64,000 nucleotides of DNA from Methyloradius palustris (lineage in GTDB: Bacteria > Pseudomonadota > Gammaproteobacteria > Burkholderiales > Methylophilaceae), in the NCBI RefSeq assembly GCF_019703875.1, contig NZ_AP024110.1, positions 2,480,001 to 2,544,000 on the forward strand, in the 5' to 3' direction. Every line of letters starts with the position of its first letter. The stretch's first letter is position 1. This document shows, in pieces, positions 52,044 through 61,394 of this stretch. Both the position numbers and the translations under genes were made by a program. The notes below the pieces were generated by a model that was not told the DNA's origin, did no database searches, and was given only the letters and a program-made list of their open reading frames with translations.

Positions 52044-53126
52044 ATGAAACCATCAATGACCAAAAAGCTCGCCACGCTTAGCGAGCGGCTGGATGAGTTG
52101 AACCGCCTGTTAAGTAGCGAAGATGCCACCAATGACATGGATAACTACCGCAAAATCTCGCGCGAGCACTCTGAAATTACGCCGATTGTTGAGCAGTTTC
52201 GCGCGTTCCAGCTAGGTGAAGCTGATATTGCTGAAGCGCAAAAAATGCTAGCCGACCCTGAAATGAAAGAGTTCGCCCAGGAAGAAATAGAGACTGGCAA
52301 AGCCAAACTTGAAGCCATTGAAGACGAGCTGCAGAAACTTCTACTGCCTAAAGACCCGAATGATGAACGTAACCTGTTCCTGGAAATCCGCGCGGGTACT
52401 GGTGGTGATGAATCCGCACTATTTGCAGGCGACCTGTTCCGTATGTATTCAAGATACGCCGAGCGCCAGCGCTGGAAGGTAGAAATCGTTTCTGCCAGCG
52501 ATTCTGAAGTAGGCGGCTATAAAGAAATCATCGCCAAAGTTGAAGGTTTTGGCGCGTATTCGAAATTGAAATTCGAATCGGGTGGCCACCGCGTACAACG
52601 CGTGCCAGACACTGAAACCCAGGGGCGCATCCACACTTCTGCCTGCACCGTTGCGGTGTTGCCAGAGGCCGATGAAGTTAGCGATGTTGTGATTAACCCG
52701 GCCGACATCCGCATTGATACCTATCGTGCATCAGGCGCAGGTGGGCAGCACATTAACAAGACGGATTCCGCGGTGCGCATCACGCACTTGCCCACTGGCA
52801 TTGTGGTTGAGTGCCAGGATGACCGTTCGCAACACAAGAATAAAGCGCAGGCGATGAGTGTTCTGGCAGCACGCATCAAGGCCGCGCAGGTAAATGAGCA
52901 GAACTCAAAAATCGCCAGTGAGCGTAAATCACTGATTGGCTCTGGCGACCGCTCCGAGCGCATTCGCACCTACAACTATCCACAAGGCCGCATTACGGAT
53001 CACCGTATCAACCTCACGCTATACAAGATTGATGCGATTACCGAAGGCGATATGGATGAGCTGATAGGCGCGCTGGCAGCTGAGCACCAAGCCGATTTGC
53101 TGGCAAGCTTGGGCGAAGATAATTAG
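52044..53126 (+). CDS. prfA: Peptide chain release factor 1
   Basis: A 360-residue RF1. The GGQ tip is in SGAGGQHINKTDSAVRITH, and the stop-codon recognition region lies in the segment around GGYKEIIAKVEGFGAYSKLKFESGGHRVQRVP. The start is ATG 52044 (MKPSMTKKLATLSERLDEL). Its GGQ glutamine is the target of PrmC, encoded just downstream. It lies two bases upstream of the DUF2127 gene. Confidence 0.97.
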   Translation: MKPSMTKKLATLSERLDELNRLLSSEDATNDMDNYRKISREHSEITPIVEQFRAFQLGEADIAEAQKMLADPEMKEFAQEEIETGKAKLEAIEDELQKLLLPKDPNDERNLFLEIRAGTGGDESALFAGDLFRMYSRYAERQRWKVEIVSASDSEVGGYKEIIAKVEGFGAYSKLKFESGGHRVQRVPDTETQGRIHTSACTVAVLPEADEVSDVVINPADIRIDTYRASGAGGQHINKTDSAVRITHLPTGIVVECQDDRSQHKNKAQAMSVLAARIKAAQVNEQNSKIASERKSLIGSGDRSERIRTYNYPQGRITDHRINLTLYKIDAITEGDMDELIGALAAEHQADLLASLGEDN

Positions 53127-53128
53127 CC

Positions 53129-53587
53129 ATGAATAAACCCAATCTCAAGCAATCTAGCCTGCGTAGTGTTGCCCTGTTTGAGGGCGCCAAAGGCTTGCTG
53201 GTGTTGCTCACCACCTTGGCGCTGTTTCGCTATATTCATGCAGACTGGCAAGCGATGGCGGATAAAATTGTCCGCCACTTTCATCTGGACCCAACAGGAA
53301 AATACCCCCACATTCTGCTAACCATGGCAGCCAACATCACGCAGCCCAAGATACTCGCCTTGGGCGCAGGCGCTATTGCGTATGTAGCCATCCGCTTCGC
53401 TGAAGCTTATGGCCTGTGGCACAACCGCCGCTGGGCGATTATTCTGGGCATTGTCAGCTCTGGCATTTACCTGCCATTTGAAATCAACGAATTGATCGCA
53501 CGCCAGAGCTTACTCAGCATGCTGATATTAACGCTCAACATTGTTGTTATCATCGTGCTCTGGCTGGGCAGGCCTAAAAAGCTTTAA
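53129..53587 (+). CDS. DUF2127 membrane protein between prfA and prmC
   Basis: A 152-residue protein with about four transmembrane helices and the DUF2127 pattern (VALFEGAKGLLVLL, FRYIHADWQAMADKIVRHFHLDP, AEAYGLWHNRRWAI, GIYLPFEINELI). The function is unknown. It is translationally close to prfA and 4 bases before prmC, so all three share a transcript. It is not part of release-factor modification as far as known. Confidence 0.88.
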   Translation: MNKPNLKQSSLRSVALFEGAKGLLVLLTTLALFRYIHADWQAMADKIVRHFHLDPTGKYPHILLTMAANITQPKILALGAGAIAYVAIRFAEAYGLWHNRRWAIILGIVSSGIYLPFEINELIARQSLLSMLILTLNIVVIIVLWLGRPKKL

Positions 53588-53591
53588 TCTT

Positions 53592-54452
53592 ATGCAACCG
53601 ACTTTGCGGCAGGCGGTTCTGCAAGCTCAACAACAGCTTGTGAGCACACTACAAATTGAGCCTTCAACTGCACGCATTGAAGCCATCGCCCTGCTCAACC
53701 ATGTCATGCACCAATCATCGCGCGCATGGTTTTTAGCGCATGAGAACGATGCTCTGCAAGCCAATAACCATGCGGAGTTTCAGGCACTGCTTACACGCCG
53801 TTTAGGCGGAGAACCCATTGCCTACATTTTGGGTATGCGTGAGTTTTATGGGTTGAAACTGAAAGTCACGCCAGACACTTTGATTCCGCGGCCAGACACT
53901 GAAACACTGGTAGAAACTGCATTAGCGAAAATCCCCAAGCACCAACCTTATAAGATTCTTGATTTAGGCACAGGTACAGGCGCAATAACCCTGGCGATTG
54001 CCAGTCAGCGTCCCAAGACTTCAGTCACTGCAGTAGATGCATCAGAGGCCGCTTTAAGTGTTGCAATCGAAAACGCTGCAACGCTTAACATCAAAAATGT
54101 CAGCTTTTTATTAAGTAATTGGTTTGCAGATTTGCAAAATCAACGTTTCGACTTAATTGTGAGCAACCCACCTTACATCGAAAGCAATGATGCACACCTA
54201 GGACAAGGTGATCTGCGGTTTGAACCCTTATCTGCATTGGAGTCTGGCGCAGATGGGTTGGATGATATTCGCAGTATTATCCAAGCAGCCTCAGAACACC
54301 TGAACCCAAACGGCTGGTTGATGCTTGAGCATGGCTACAACCAAGCATCAGAGGTCGCTCATTTATTACATCAGGCAGGATTTTGTGATGTCAGCCATGC
54401 ATACGATATTGCAGGAATTGCCCGAGTATCAATAGGCATGAGCACTTCATAG
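53592..54452 (+). CDS. prmC: Release factor glutamine methyltransferase
   Basis: A 286-residue SAM-dependent enzyme that N5-methylates the GGQ glutamine of RF1 and RF2. It has the SAM motif ILDLGTGTGAITLAIA and the catalytic NPPY in LIVSNPPYIES. The N-terminal five-helix domain contains GGEPIAYILGMREFYG. Start ATG 53592 (MQPTLRQAVLQ) was chosen over an earlier in-frame ATG inside the upstream gene. Confidence 0.96.
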   Translation: MQPTLRQAVLQAQQQLVSTLQIEPSTARIEAIALLNHVMHQSSRAWFLAHENDALQANNHAEFQALLTRRLGGEPIAYILGMREFYGLKLKVTPDTLIPRPDTETLVETALAKIPKHQPYKILDLGTGTGAITLAIASQRPKTSVTAVDASEAALSVAIENAATLNIKNVSFLLSNWFADLQNQRFDLIVSNPPYIESNDAHLGQGDLRFEPLSALESGADGLDDIRSIIQAASEHLNPNGWLMLEHGYNQASEVAHLLHQAGFCDVSHAYDIAGIARVSIGMSTS

Positions 54453-54566
54453 AATCATAGCAAAAAATGTTTCAAGATTATTACAATAAAAATTTTTGGT
54501 AATACCCAAAATGCTTTAATGTAGCGTTTTTTGGTTTTATATAGCCAATAGCAGACCAAGTAAAGG

Positions 54567-55358
54567 ATGCAGATTTTGACTCGCCCAGCCTCAAGCAGTG
54601 CCATTAGCAGTAGCGATGCACTGATCAGTAAACTCCGCCTCGACAACAAAACTTCAGAACCCTATTACCAACAACTGATACGCCGTATTCAAACGCTGAT
54701 TAAAAGTGGTGAGTTACAGCCTGGCCTTAGCTTACCGGCAGAGCGAGTGCTCGCACAATCATTGCGCGTAAGCCGTACCACCATCAAGCGTTGCTACGAT
54801 GAGTTGCGTAAATCTGGCCAACTCAGCACCCATGGTCGCGGCGGTACAGCCATCAGGCAACCCGCAAAAATCAGCCCCACACTTGGCAAGCTCAAAGGGT
54901 TTGTGGATGAAATGCACGAAATGGGCATGACAGCCACCACGCGCCTAATCGAGCAAAAAATCGTCACAGATAGCACCATTGCAAATTTATTCAATCGCCC
55001 TCAAGACAGTAAATTCCTGCGTTTGGTCAGAGTACGATTAGGCGATGGCATCCCCATGTCACGCGAAACCGCTTGGTACGATTTAAGCCTTGCGCCAAAA
55101 ATCGCGGACTGGAGCAGCAATGGCTCAATGTATGCGTTCTTACAAAAAGAATGTGGAATTGATCTGGCCTGGGCTGAACAATCCATTGAGGCTGTAATGA
55201 GCTCGCGCGAAGAAACCAAAGTGTTTGAGTTTAGTGAGTCTGGCCCCTGCCTGCTATTCAAGCGCAGCTCATATACTGCAGAAGACACTTTAGTTGAATA
55301 CGTTGAAGGCACCTTCAGGGGTGATGCTTACAACTACAAAATCAAGTTGAGCGTATAG
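54567..55358 (+). CDS. GntR-family (HutC/UTRA type) transcriptional regulator
   Basis: 263 residues. The N-terminal winged helix (about residues 25-95: EPYYQQLIRRIQTLIKSGELQPG, LPAERVLAQSLRVSRTTIKR) is followed by a UTRA ligand domain (about 105-260: RLVRVRLGDGIPMSRETAWYDL, EYVEGTFRGD). AAGGA lies directly before ATG 54567, so in-frame TTG 54576 (MTRPASSS) is a better-spaced alternative start. It converges on the PfkB kinase gene with a three-base gap. The ligand is unknown. Confidence 0.87.
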   Translation: MQILTRPASSSAISSSDALISKLRLDNKTSEPYYQQLIRRIQTLIKSGELQPGLSLPAERVLAQSLRVSRTTIKRCYDELRKSGQLSTHGRGGTAIRQPAKISPTLGKLKGFVDEMHEMGMTATTRLIEQKIVTDSTIANLFNRPQDSKFLRLVRVRLGDGIPMSRETAWYDLSLAPKIADWSSNGSMYAFLQKECGIDLAWAEQSIEAVMSSREETKVFEFSESGPCLLFKRSSYTAEDTLVEYVEGTFRGDAYNYKIKLSV

Positions 55359-55361
55359 GTT

Positions 55362-56318
55362 TTACGCGCTAACTGCCGTAGCAGACTCAAGAAATGTTGC
55401 TACTGTTGCAGCAGTAGGTAAGGCGTTTAATACGCCTGATTTTGAGGCAACGATTGCACCACAGGCATTGGCAAAAGTTAGTGCTTGTTTCAAACACTGA
55501 TTACCATTTAGAGCAACACATAAGCCACTGGCAAATGCATCGCCAGCGCCTATGCTATCTAAAGCGCCCACTTCAAAAGCTGCCACCTGAATGGGCGCTT
55601 GAGTTCGCTGAAACGCAATACTACCCAAAGCGCCAAGCGTCACAACAAGCAAACTACCTGACCAACTATGCCAGAATGTTTCTATCGCTGGCTGTAATTG
55701 CGCAGTGCTAGCCTCAAGGCTTACTTTTTCGAGCGGCATGGTGAGAGATAACAAGTCCACCGCTTCCACTTCATTCACAACCAGAATATCCGTATTGGCT
55801 AACAACTGGGTGGATAGTGGCTGCCAAGGCGAGGGGTTCAACATGGTCTGCACACCAGCTTGTTTTGCCATCACAAAAGCTGCGCTTACAGCCTCTATAT
55901 TTACTTCAAGCTGGGCATAGACCATGTCCGCTTCCATCAACGCCTTTGCTGCCGACTGGACATGCTCGCTATTGAGCAATTGATTCGCTCCAGGATAAAT
56001 CACTATCATATTCTGACCATGTTCATCGAGCAGTCCAACGCCGTGCCCAGAGTTTTCGGCAAATCTGTGAACATGTTTGCTATCGATTATTTCACCCTGC
56101 AAAACCTCCAACAAATGGTCACCAGCTACGTCATGACCGATGGCAAGCAGCAAGTCCACTTCAGCACCCAGCCGTTTCGCGCCCACTGCTACATTTAAAC
56201 CTTTACCGCCCGCTTCAATATGTAAAGCACTTGCCGTGAGGGTTTCACCAGCAACTGGCAAGCGTGGCAACCGCCAACAACAAGCCTGAATAAAACTCCC
56301 CACAACAAAAAGCCGCAT
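55362..56318 (-). CDS. PfkB-family (ribokinase-like) sugar kinase
   Basis: A 318-residue kinase. PfkB signature 1-like AGGKGLNVAVGAKRLGAEVDLLLAIGHDVAGD is near the N-terminus, and signature 2 DSIGAGDAFASGL carries the catalytic Asp and anion hole. It most resembles ribokinase-type enzymes; the substrate is not evident. It starts 2 bases after the gamma-carbonic anhydrase stop on the same strand, and the converging GntR gene may regulate it, though this is speculative. Confidence 0.85.
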   Translation of the reverse strand: MRLFVVGSFIQACCWRLPRLPVAGETLTASALHIEAGGKGLNVAVGAKRLGAEVDLLLAIGHDVAGDHLLEVLQGEIIDSKHVHRFAENSGHGVGLLDEHGQNMIVIYPGANQLLNSEHVQSAAKALMEADMVYAQLEVNIEAVSAAFVMAKQAGVQTMLNPSPWQPLSTQLLANTDILVVNEVEAVDLLSLTMPLEKVSLEASTAQLQPAIETFWHSWSGSLLVVTLGALGSIAFQRTQAPIQVAAFEVGALDSIGAGDAFASGLCVALNGNQCLKQALTFANACGAIVASKSGVLNALPTAATVATFLESATAVSA

Positions 56319-56320
56319 AC

Positions 56321-56893
56321 TTATTGTCCAGATGGTTCGTTAATATAGTTATTCTTAAGCCGCATATAGTGCTCTGCCGAATACATAAAATGAGCCAACT
56401 CTTGGTCCGTTAATTTGCGTACCTTGCGCACTGGGCTACCGAGATATAGATGCCCACTTTCTAGAACCTTGCCCTCTGGCACCAAGCTACCAGCGCCCAC
56501 TAACACATGTTTCTGCACAACAACTTTATCCATGACTATGCTGCCCATGCCAATCAAGCATTCATCCTCAATCGTACAACCATGCAAAATCACTTTGTGG
56601 CCAACCGTTACATGGTTGCCAATGATGAGGGGGGCGCCTGCTGGATCCCAACTCGATTTATGGCTGACATGCAAGATGGATAAATCCTGAATATTGCTGC
56701 CCACACCTATATTGATATGGTTTACATCACCGCGTATTACCACCCCTGGCCAGATTGATACATCATCCGCAAGCTCTACTTCACCAATTACGGTAGCAGA
56801 TGGATGCATGAACACACGCTCGCCAATCACAGGCTGATGCCCTTGATAGCTTTCAATAGGGTGATTTTCAATATTATTTTTAGTGATGCCCAT
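56321..56893 (-). CDS. Gamma-carbonic anhydrase family protein
   Basis: A 190-residue left-handed beta-helix protein of hexapeptide repeats (FMHPSATVIGEVELADDVSIWPGVVIRGDVN). The metal ligands expected for gamma-CA are visible as histidines in LHVSHKS and GNHVTVGHKVILHGC. It may be a zinc-dependent hydratase, though many YrdA-type relatives lack activity. Start ATG 56893 has GGAGG three bases upstream; an earlier Met (56941) would overlap the divergent metX start. Confidence 0.87.
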   Translation of the reverse strand: MGITKNNIENHPIESYQGHQPVIGERVFMHPSATVIGEVELADDVSIWPGVVIRGDVNHINIGVGSNIQDLSILHVSHKSSWDPAGAPLIIGNHVTVGHKVILHGCTIEDECLIGMGSIVMDKVVVQKHVLVGAGSLVPEGKVLESGHLYLGSPVRKVRKLTDQELAHFMYSAEHYMRLKNNYINEPSGQ

Positions 56894-56939
56894 AAGCCTC
56901 CAGTATAAGCGCTGCTTGAAGCCGTAGTATAATCTTGCC

Positions 56940-58073
56940 ATGTCAGATTCAACATCTATCGGTATTGTCACACCACAGGTCGCGCACTTCAGTGAGCCGC
57001 TCGCGCTTAAAAGCGGCGAGGTGCTGCCGCAATTTGATCTCATCTACGAGACATACGGCACGCTGAATGCAGATAAATCGAATGCCGTGATCATCTGCCA
57101 CGCACTTGCAGGCAACCACCATGTCGCAGGCATTCATAAAGTGGATGACAAGCACCCAGGCTGGTGGGATAACCTCATCGGCCCGGGCAGGCCGTTGGAT
57201 ACTGATCGCTTTTTCGTTATCGGCCTCAATAATCTGGGCGGCTGTCACGGCAGCACAGGGCCTTCCAGTATCAACCCCTTCACGCAAAAACAATGGGGCG
57301 CTAACTTCCCGGTACTGACAGTTGAAGACTGGGTGGCTTCACAAGCCCGTCTAATCAGCTACCTCGGCATCGAAAAACTGGCTGCCGTCGTTGGTGGCAG
57401 CTTGGGTGGTATGCAGGCTTTGCAGTGGACATTGAGCTTTCCTGAACGCGTTGCGCATTCACTGGTAATCGCCTCTGCGCCGAACCTGACTGCGCAGAAC
57501 ATGGCTTTCAACGAAGTCGCCCGCCAAGCCATTATTACCGACCCAGAATTTCATGGTGGCGACTACTACGAACACGGTGTTGTGCCACGCCGCGGCTTGC
57601 GCATCGCCCGTATGCTCGGCCACATCACCTATTTATCAGATGATGCCATGGGTGCAAAGTTTGGGCGCAAACTACGTGGCGACGAAATCAAATACAGCTT
57701 TGATGTTGAGTTTGAGATGGAATCATACTTGCGCTATCAAGGCGATAAATTCGCAGGCGAGTTTGATGCCAATACCTACTTACGCATGACGCGCGCGCTG
57801 GATTATTTTGACCCCGCGTTCGATTTTGGTGGCGACTTGGCCGCCGCATTCAAACGCGCTAAAGCCAAATTCCTGGTCATTTCATTCACCAGCGACTGGC
57901 GATTTGCGCCAGCGCGCTCACGCGAAATTGTGCAGGCGTTGCTCGATAACCAACTATCAGTCAGCTATGCAGAAGTCACCGCCCCTTATGGTCATGATGC
58001 GTTCCTGATGCCAGACCCGCATTACCATGCAATATTGCGCGCTTATTTAAAGAAAATTAGATTCGGGGAATAA
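56940..58073 (+). CDS. metX: Homoserine O-acyltransferase
   Basis: A 377-residue alpha/beta hydrolase of methionine synthesis. The nucleophile is Ser154 in VVGGSLGGMQALQ. HALAGNHH and GGCHGSTGPSS are typical. It activates homoserine with acetyl- or succinyl-CoA; the donor cannot be settled by eye. It is 3 bases upstream of metW, which is required with it in many betaproteobacteria. Confidence 0.95.
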   Translation: MSDSTSIGIVTPQVAHFSEPLALKSGEVLPQFDLIYETYGTLNADKSNAVIICHALAGNHHVAGIHKVDDKHPGWWDNLIGPGRPLDTDRFFVIGLNNLGGCHGSTGPSSINPFTQKQWGANFPVLTVEDWVASQARLISYLGIEKLAAVVGGSLGGMQALQWTLSFPERVAHSLVIASAPNLTAQNMAFNEVARQAIITDPEFHGGDYYEHGVVPRRGLRIARMLGHITYLSDDAMGAKFGRKLRGDEIKYSFDVEFEMESYLRYQGDKFAGEFDANTYLRMTRALDYFDPAFDFGGDLAAAFKRAKAKFLVISFTSDWRFAPARSREIVQALLDNQLSVSYAEVTAPYGHDAFLMPDPHYHAILRAYLKKIRFGE

Positions 58074-58076
58074 GCC

Positions 58077-58694
58077 ATGACCAACACCCAAATAAATTTT
58101 GTTGAAGCCGCAAAAAAACGTAGGGATTTTGCGCTAATCGCAAAATGGATAAAACCCAGCGCCAAAGTACTAGATCTTGGTTGCGGTGATGGCGCCTTGC
58201 TTGGTTACCTGCGCGATACATTAGAAGTGCGCGGCTATGGCGTAGAAAAAGACGACAACAACTGGCTGGCCAGCATGAAGAATGGTGTAGATGTCATTCA
58301 GATGGATTTGGAATCAGGGCTTTCCGGTTTTGATGACCAATCTTTCGATGTCGTCATTCTTTCGCAGACCCTGCAGGCTGTACAGAACACCGAACATATC
58401 GTGCAAGAGATGTTGCGTGTTGGCCGCGAGGCGATTGTGACTTTCCCCAACTTTGGCTACTGGAAACTACGCGCACAACTAACAGCTGGGCAAATGCCTG
58501 TTTCAGATGTGCTGCCTTACCAGTGGTATGACACTCCAAATGTGCATCTTTGCACCATCAAGGACTTTGACGAATTCTGCGAAAAGCACAATATTCATGT
58601 GAAAGAGCGCTTTGTACTGACTGAAGGTAAACCCATCAGCTTTATGCCAAATCTATTGGGTAGTTTGGCCATGTACCGCATGCAAACTAATTAA
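58077..58694 (+). CDS. metW: Methionine biosynthesis protein MetW
   Basis: A 205-residue class I SAM-methyltransferase-like protein. It has LDLGCGDGALLGYL and GYGVEKDDNN, then VVILSQTLQAVQNTEH and FPNFGYWKLRAQL, typical of MetW. It works with MetX. Its last codons overlap the converging TauE/SafE-like gene by eight bases. Confidence 0.95.
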   Translation: MTNTQINFVEAAKKRRDFALIAKWIKPSAKVLDLGCGDGALLGYLRDTLEVRGYGVEKDDNNWLASMKNGVDVIQMDLESGLSGFDDQSFDVVILSQTLQAVQNTEHIVQEMLRVGREAIVTFPNFGYWKLRAQLTAGQMPVSDVLPYQWYDTPNVHLCTIKDFDEFCEKHNIHVKERFVLTEGKPISFMPNLLGSLAMYRMQTN

Positions 58695-59352
58695 ATAGCC
58701 GTATTAAGCCAACCACCCCAGACCCCAAGACTAGCAAGCCACTCACTCGCCTGACCCAAATATTCTGCAGCCAGGTTTTTAAACCCACCGCTGCCATCCC
58801 CATCGCCAGCAATACTGGTAGCGTGCCGAGACCAAATGCCAGCATCAGCATGCCACCCTCAGTAGGGCTACCCGTTGCAAGCGCCGCTACTAATACGCTA
58901 TAGACCAATCCGCATGGCAACCAACCCCATATGGTTCCGAGCAGAAAAGCCTGTGAAATAGTAGTTACGGGTAAAAATCGTTTGGATAATGGCTGCAATC
59001 TTTTCCAGATGATACTGCCGACTTTTTCCAGCTTGGTAACGCCTTGCCAGATACCTGCAAGGTACAAACCAAGCACAATCAACATCACACTGGCCAAGCC
59101 ATACAATATGCGTTCAATCGGCAGTACATGCTCAAGAAAAAAGCTGGAAGCGCCTATCGCACCGGCGAGCACACCCACCAAAGCATAGCTACTGATACGC
59201 CCCACATTGTAAGCAAGCAAAAACCCGATCTTGGGGCGGCTTTTTGGCAATGTCATGGTAACCGCAGCGACAATGCCGCCGCACATGCCCGCACAGTGGC
59301 CACCGCCGAGTAATCCCACTAAAAACGCGCCAATTAAACTTAACTCAATCAT
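58687..59352 (-). CDS. TauE/SafE-like (DsbD transmembrane type) inner-membrane protein
   Basis: A 221-residue protein with about six transmembrane helices. The paired motif GGGHCAGMCGG at residues 16-26 and GWLPCGLVYSVLVAAL in the second half carry conserved Cys and Gly, as in the family adjacent to cytochrome oxidase maturation genes. It may export or handle a metal or sulfur compound; the substrate is unknown. Only 14 bases separate its start from the divergent AmpG-like open frame, so promoters must overlap coding sequence. Confidence 0.85.
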   Translation of the reverse strand: MIELSLIGAFLVGLLGGGHCAGMCGGIVAAVTMTLPKSRPKIGFLLAYNVGRISSYALVGVLAGAIGASSFFLEHVLPIERILYGLASVMLIVLGLYLAGIWQGVTKLEKVGSIIWKRLQPLSKRFLPVTTISQAFLLGTIWGWLPCGLVYSVLVAALATGSPTEGGMLMLAFGLGTLPVLLAMGMAAVGLKTWLQNIWVRRVSGLLVLGSGVVGLIRLFN

Positions 59353-59387
59353 GCCGCTATTGTGGCATGGGGAGTGGCTTTTCGGGT

Positions 59388-60638
59388 ATGGTTATGCCCA
59401 TGACAAAAACCGCCAATATCAAAGAAATTCTTTTCAATAAACGGATGCTGATTTGCATCTTCACAGGTTTCAGTTCTGGATTACCGCTCTACATATTAGT
59501 CAGCCTGCTACCCGCCTGGCTACGCAGCGAAGGCGTGAACCTGAAAGCCATCGGCTTGTTTGCCCTGATTCAATTGCCATTCACCTGGAAGTTCATTTGG
59601 GCACCGCTGTTTGACCGCTATGTACCGCCTCTTGGGCGCAGACGCGGCTGGTTACTAATTACACAAATTGCGCTGTTAATCAGCTTACCGATACTCGGCC
59701 AGCTACATCCTCAACTCGACATCTGGACAGTCGCCTATTTTGCTAGCCTTGTGGCGTTCTTCAGCGCAAGCCAGGACATCGTGCTGGATGCCTATAGGCG
59801 CGAGTTATTACTGGAGACTGAGCTTGGCCTGGGCAACGCGATACACGTCAACGCCTACAAAATCGCAGGGCTAGTACCTGGCTCACTCTCTTTAATTCTT
59901 GCCGATCATTTGCCTTGGAATACGGTATTCACCATCACTGCATTCTTTATGTTGCCTGGTATTTTAATGACGATATTCGTTAAAGAACCAACCCTCAGCA
60001 CCGCTAGACCGAAAACACTCAGGGCCGCAGTAGTAGAACCCTTTCAGGAATTCATCGGCCGCCACGGCTGGCAATCAGCGCTATTAGTCTTGGCGTTTAT
60101 TTTTCTCTACAAACTAGGCGATAGCATGGCTACGGCACTGGCTACGCCGTTCTACCTGGATATGGGTTTTAGCAAAACTGAAATTGGCCTCATCGCTAAA
60201 AATGCAGGTTTATGGCCTAGCGTAATTGGCGGTTTATTGGGAGGCATCTGGATGATAAAACTAGGCATCAACCGCGCCTTATGGCTGTTCGGCGCTGTGC
60301 AGATGATTGCCATTCTCGGCTTTGCGTGGCTGGCAGTAGTCGGCCATGATTTGCTCTGGCTGGGCATCGTCATTGGGGTTGAAGCGCTTGGGGTTGGCTT
60401 AGGCACAGCGGCATTCGTTGCTTACATCGCTAAAACCACACACCCGCTCTACACCGCCACGCAATTTGCATTATTCACCAGCTTGGCCGCAGTACCCAGA
60501 ACCTTGGCCAACGCTGCCACTGGCTATCTGGTGGAATGGTTAGGCTGGGTCAGCTTCTTCCTGTTTTGCTTTGTGATTGCGATACCAGGCATGCTGCTGT
60601 TGATTAAAGTTGCACCATGGAAAAACGAAGAATCATAA
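59388..60638 (+). CDS. AmpG-like MFS muropeptide permease
   Basis: About 416 residues (from ATG 59388) with 12 transmembrane helices. AmpG family hallmarks are present: GFSSGLPLYIL, LPFTWKFIWAPLFDRYVPPLGRRRGWLL, FSASQDIVLDAYRRELL and YTATQFALFTSLAAVPRT. AmpG imports GlcNAc-anhydro-muropeptides for recycling. Candidate starts are ATG 59367, 59388, 59394 and 59400; none has a strong ribosome-binding site. Confidence 0.88.
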   Translation: MVMPMTKTANIKEILFNKRMLICIFTGFSSGLPLYILVSLLPAWLRSEGVNLKAIGLFALIQLPFTWKFIWAPLFDRYVPPLGRRRGWLLITQIALLISLPILGQLHPQLDIWTVAYFASLVAFFSASQDIVLDAYRRELLLETELGLGNAIHVNAYKIAGLVPGSLSLILADHLPWNTVFTITAFFMLPGILMTIFVKEPTLSTARPKTLRAAVVEPFQEFIGRHGWQSALLVLAFIFLYKLGDSMATALATPFYLDMGFSKTEIGLIAKNAGLWPSVIGGLLGGIWMIKLGINRALWLFGAVQMIAILGFAWLAVVGHDLLWLGIVIGVEALGVGLGTAAFVAYIAKTTHPLYTATQFALFTSLAAVPRTLANAATGYLVEWLGWVSFFLFCFVIAIPGMLLLIKVAPWKNEES

Positions 60639-60645
60639 GCTTGTG

Positions 60646-61101
60646 TTACTTACGAATAATCCAGTAAATCGGCTTATCGCTTTCAGCTTTAAGCTGCAGC
60701 ATTTGTTCACGATTCATCGCCGTCAGCACTTCATCAAAACTTAGCTGTTTTTCTTCTGACGTTTTATGCGCGAGCGGTTCGGCATACTTTAACCAAGCCG
60801 GGTTCTCTATATAGCTACGATCATGCATGCAAGTTTCAAACACATGCAGCTTGCGGCTTTGTTTCTCCAGCTTTTGAAATTCAACTACGGCATTAATTTT
60901 TTCTGCTGCATTCTCTGCGATAGTCAGGCAAGCATCTCCCGCCAACTCAAGCGGAGTTGGCGGTGCGGGTAGGCTTTCATCTTTTTTATCAATGTGCATA
61001 AAAGCAAAAATAGCATAAGCAATCCCAGCCAAAACCATAATTGCCAATCCCGCCTTGACCAAGAGATGACGATTTTTTTTAGCATTTACCATTTTGAGCA
61101 T
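60646..61101 (-). CDS. Membrane-anchored protein of unknown function
   Basis: A 151-residue protein with a basic N-terminus and one transmembrane helix (about residues 15-35), then a Pro-rich linker and a helical domain containing CLTIAENAAEKINAVVEF and CMHDRSYIENPAWLKYAEP. Two Cys in the outer part may pair. The alternative start is ATG 61092. No family recognised. It converges on the AmpG-like gene. Confidence 0.65.
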   Translation of the reverse strand: MLKMVNAKKNRHLLVKAGLAIMVLAGIAYAIFAFMHIDKKDESLPAPPTPLELAGDACLTIAENAAEKINAVVEFQKLEKQSRKLHVFETCMHDRSYIENPAWLKYAEPLAHKTSEEKQLSFDEVLTAMNREQMLQLKAESDKPIYWIIRK

Positions 61102-61238
61102 CCATTTCTAAAACCAAACTCAAGAAACTTGAGTTTGGAACATGTCTGGCTAATTCCTACACGATATTCAGCCGAATACTGATTAGCTACTTGCTGCGCA
61201 AGACATAAGATGGAGTCTCTTTAATTGGGAGCATCCAC

Positions 61239-61388
61239 ATGAACGTCCATCTAAGCCTGACCCCTGTCATCTCACTCATTGCTGGCATACTGATTTTAGT
61301 CGTGCCTAGCTTGCTGAACTACATTGTAGCGATTTACCTGATTATCATTGGCGTAGTGGGCCTGCTTGGCGCTACTGGTCATCTGTAG
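61239..61388 (+). CDS. DUF3096 mini membrane protein
   Basis: 49 residues: NVHLSLTPVISLIAGILIL, then a short VVPSLLNYIVAIYLIIIG helix pair and GLLGATGHL. This matches the small two-helix DUF3096 family. GGGAG lies eight bases before the ATG. It sits in a gap between the unknown gene and xthA, opposite xthA and ending seven bases from its stop codon. Confidence 0.88.
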   Translation: MNVHLSLTPVISLIAGILILVVPSLLNYIVAIYLIIIGVVGLLGATGHL

Positions 61389-61394
61389 TATCGT

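Noticed and set aside
56894..57043. Extended N-terminus of the gamma-carbonic anhydrase
   Set aside because: It would run into the metX coding region, and the family begins near ATG 56893.
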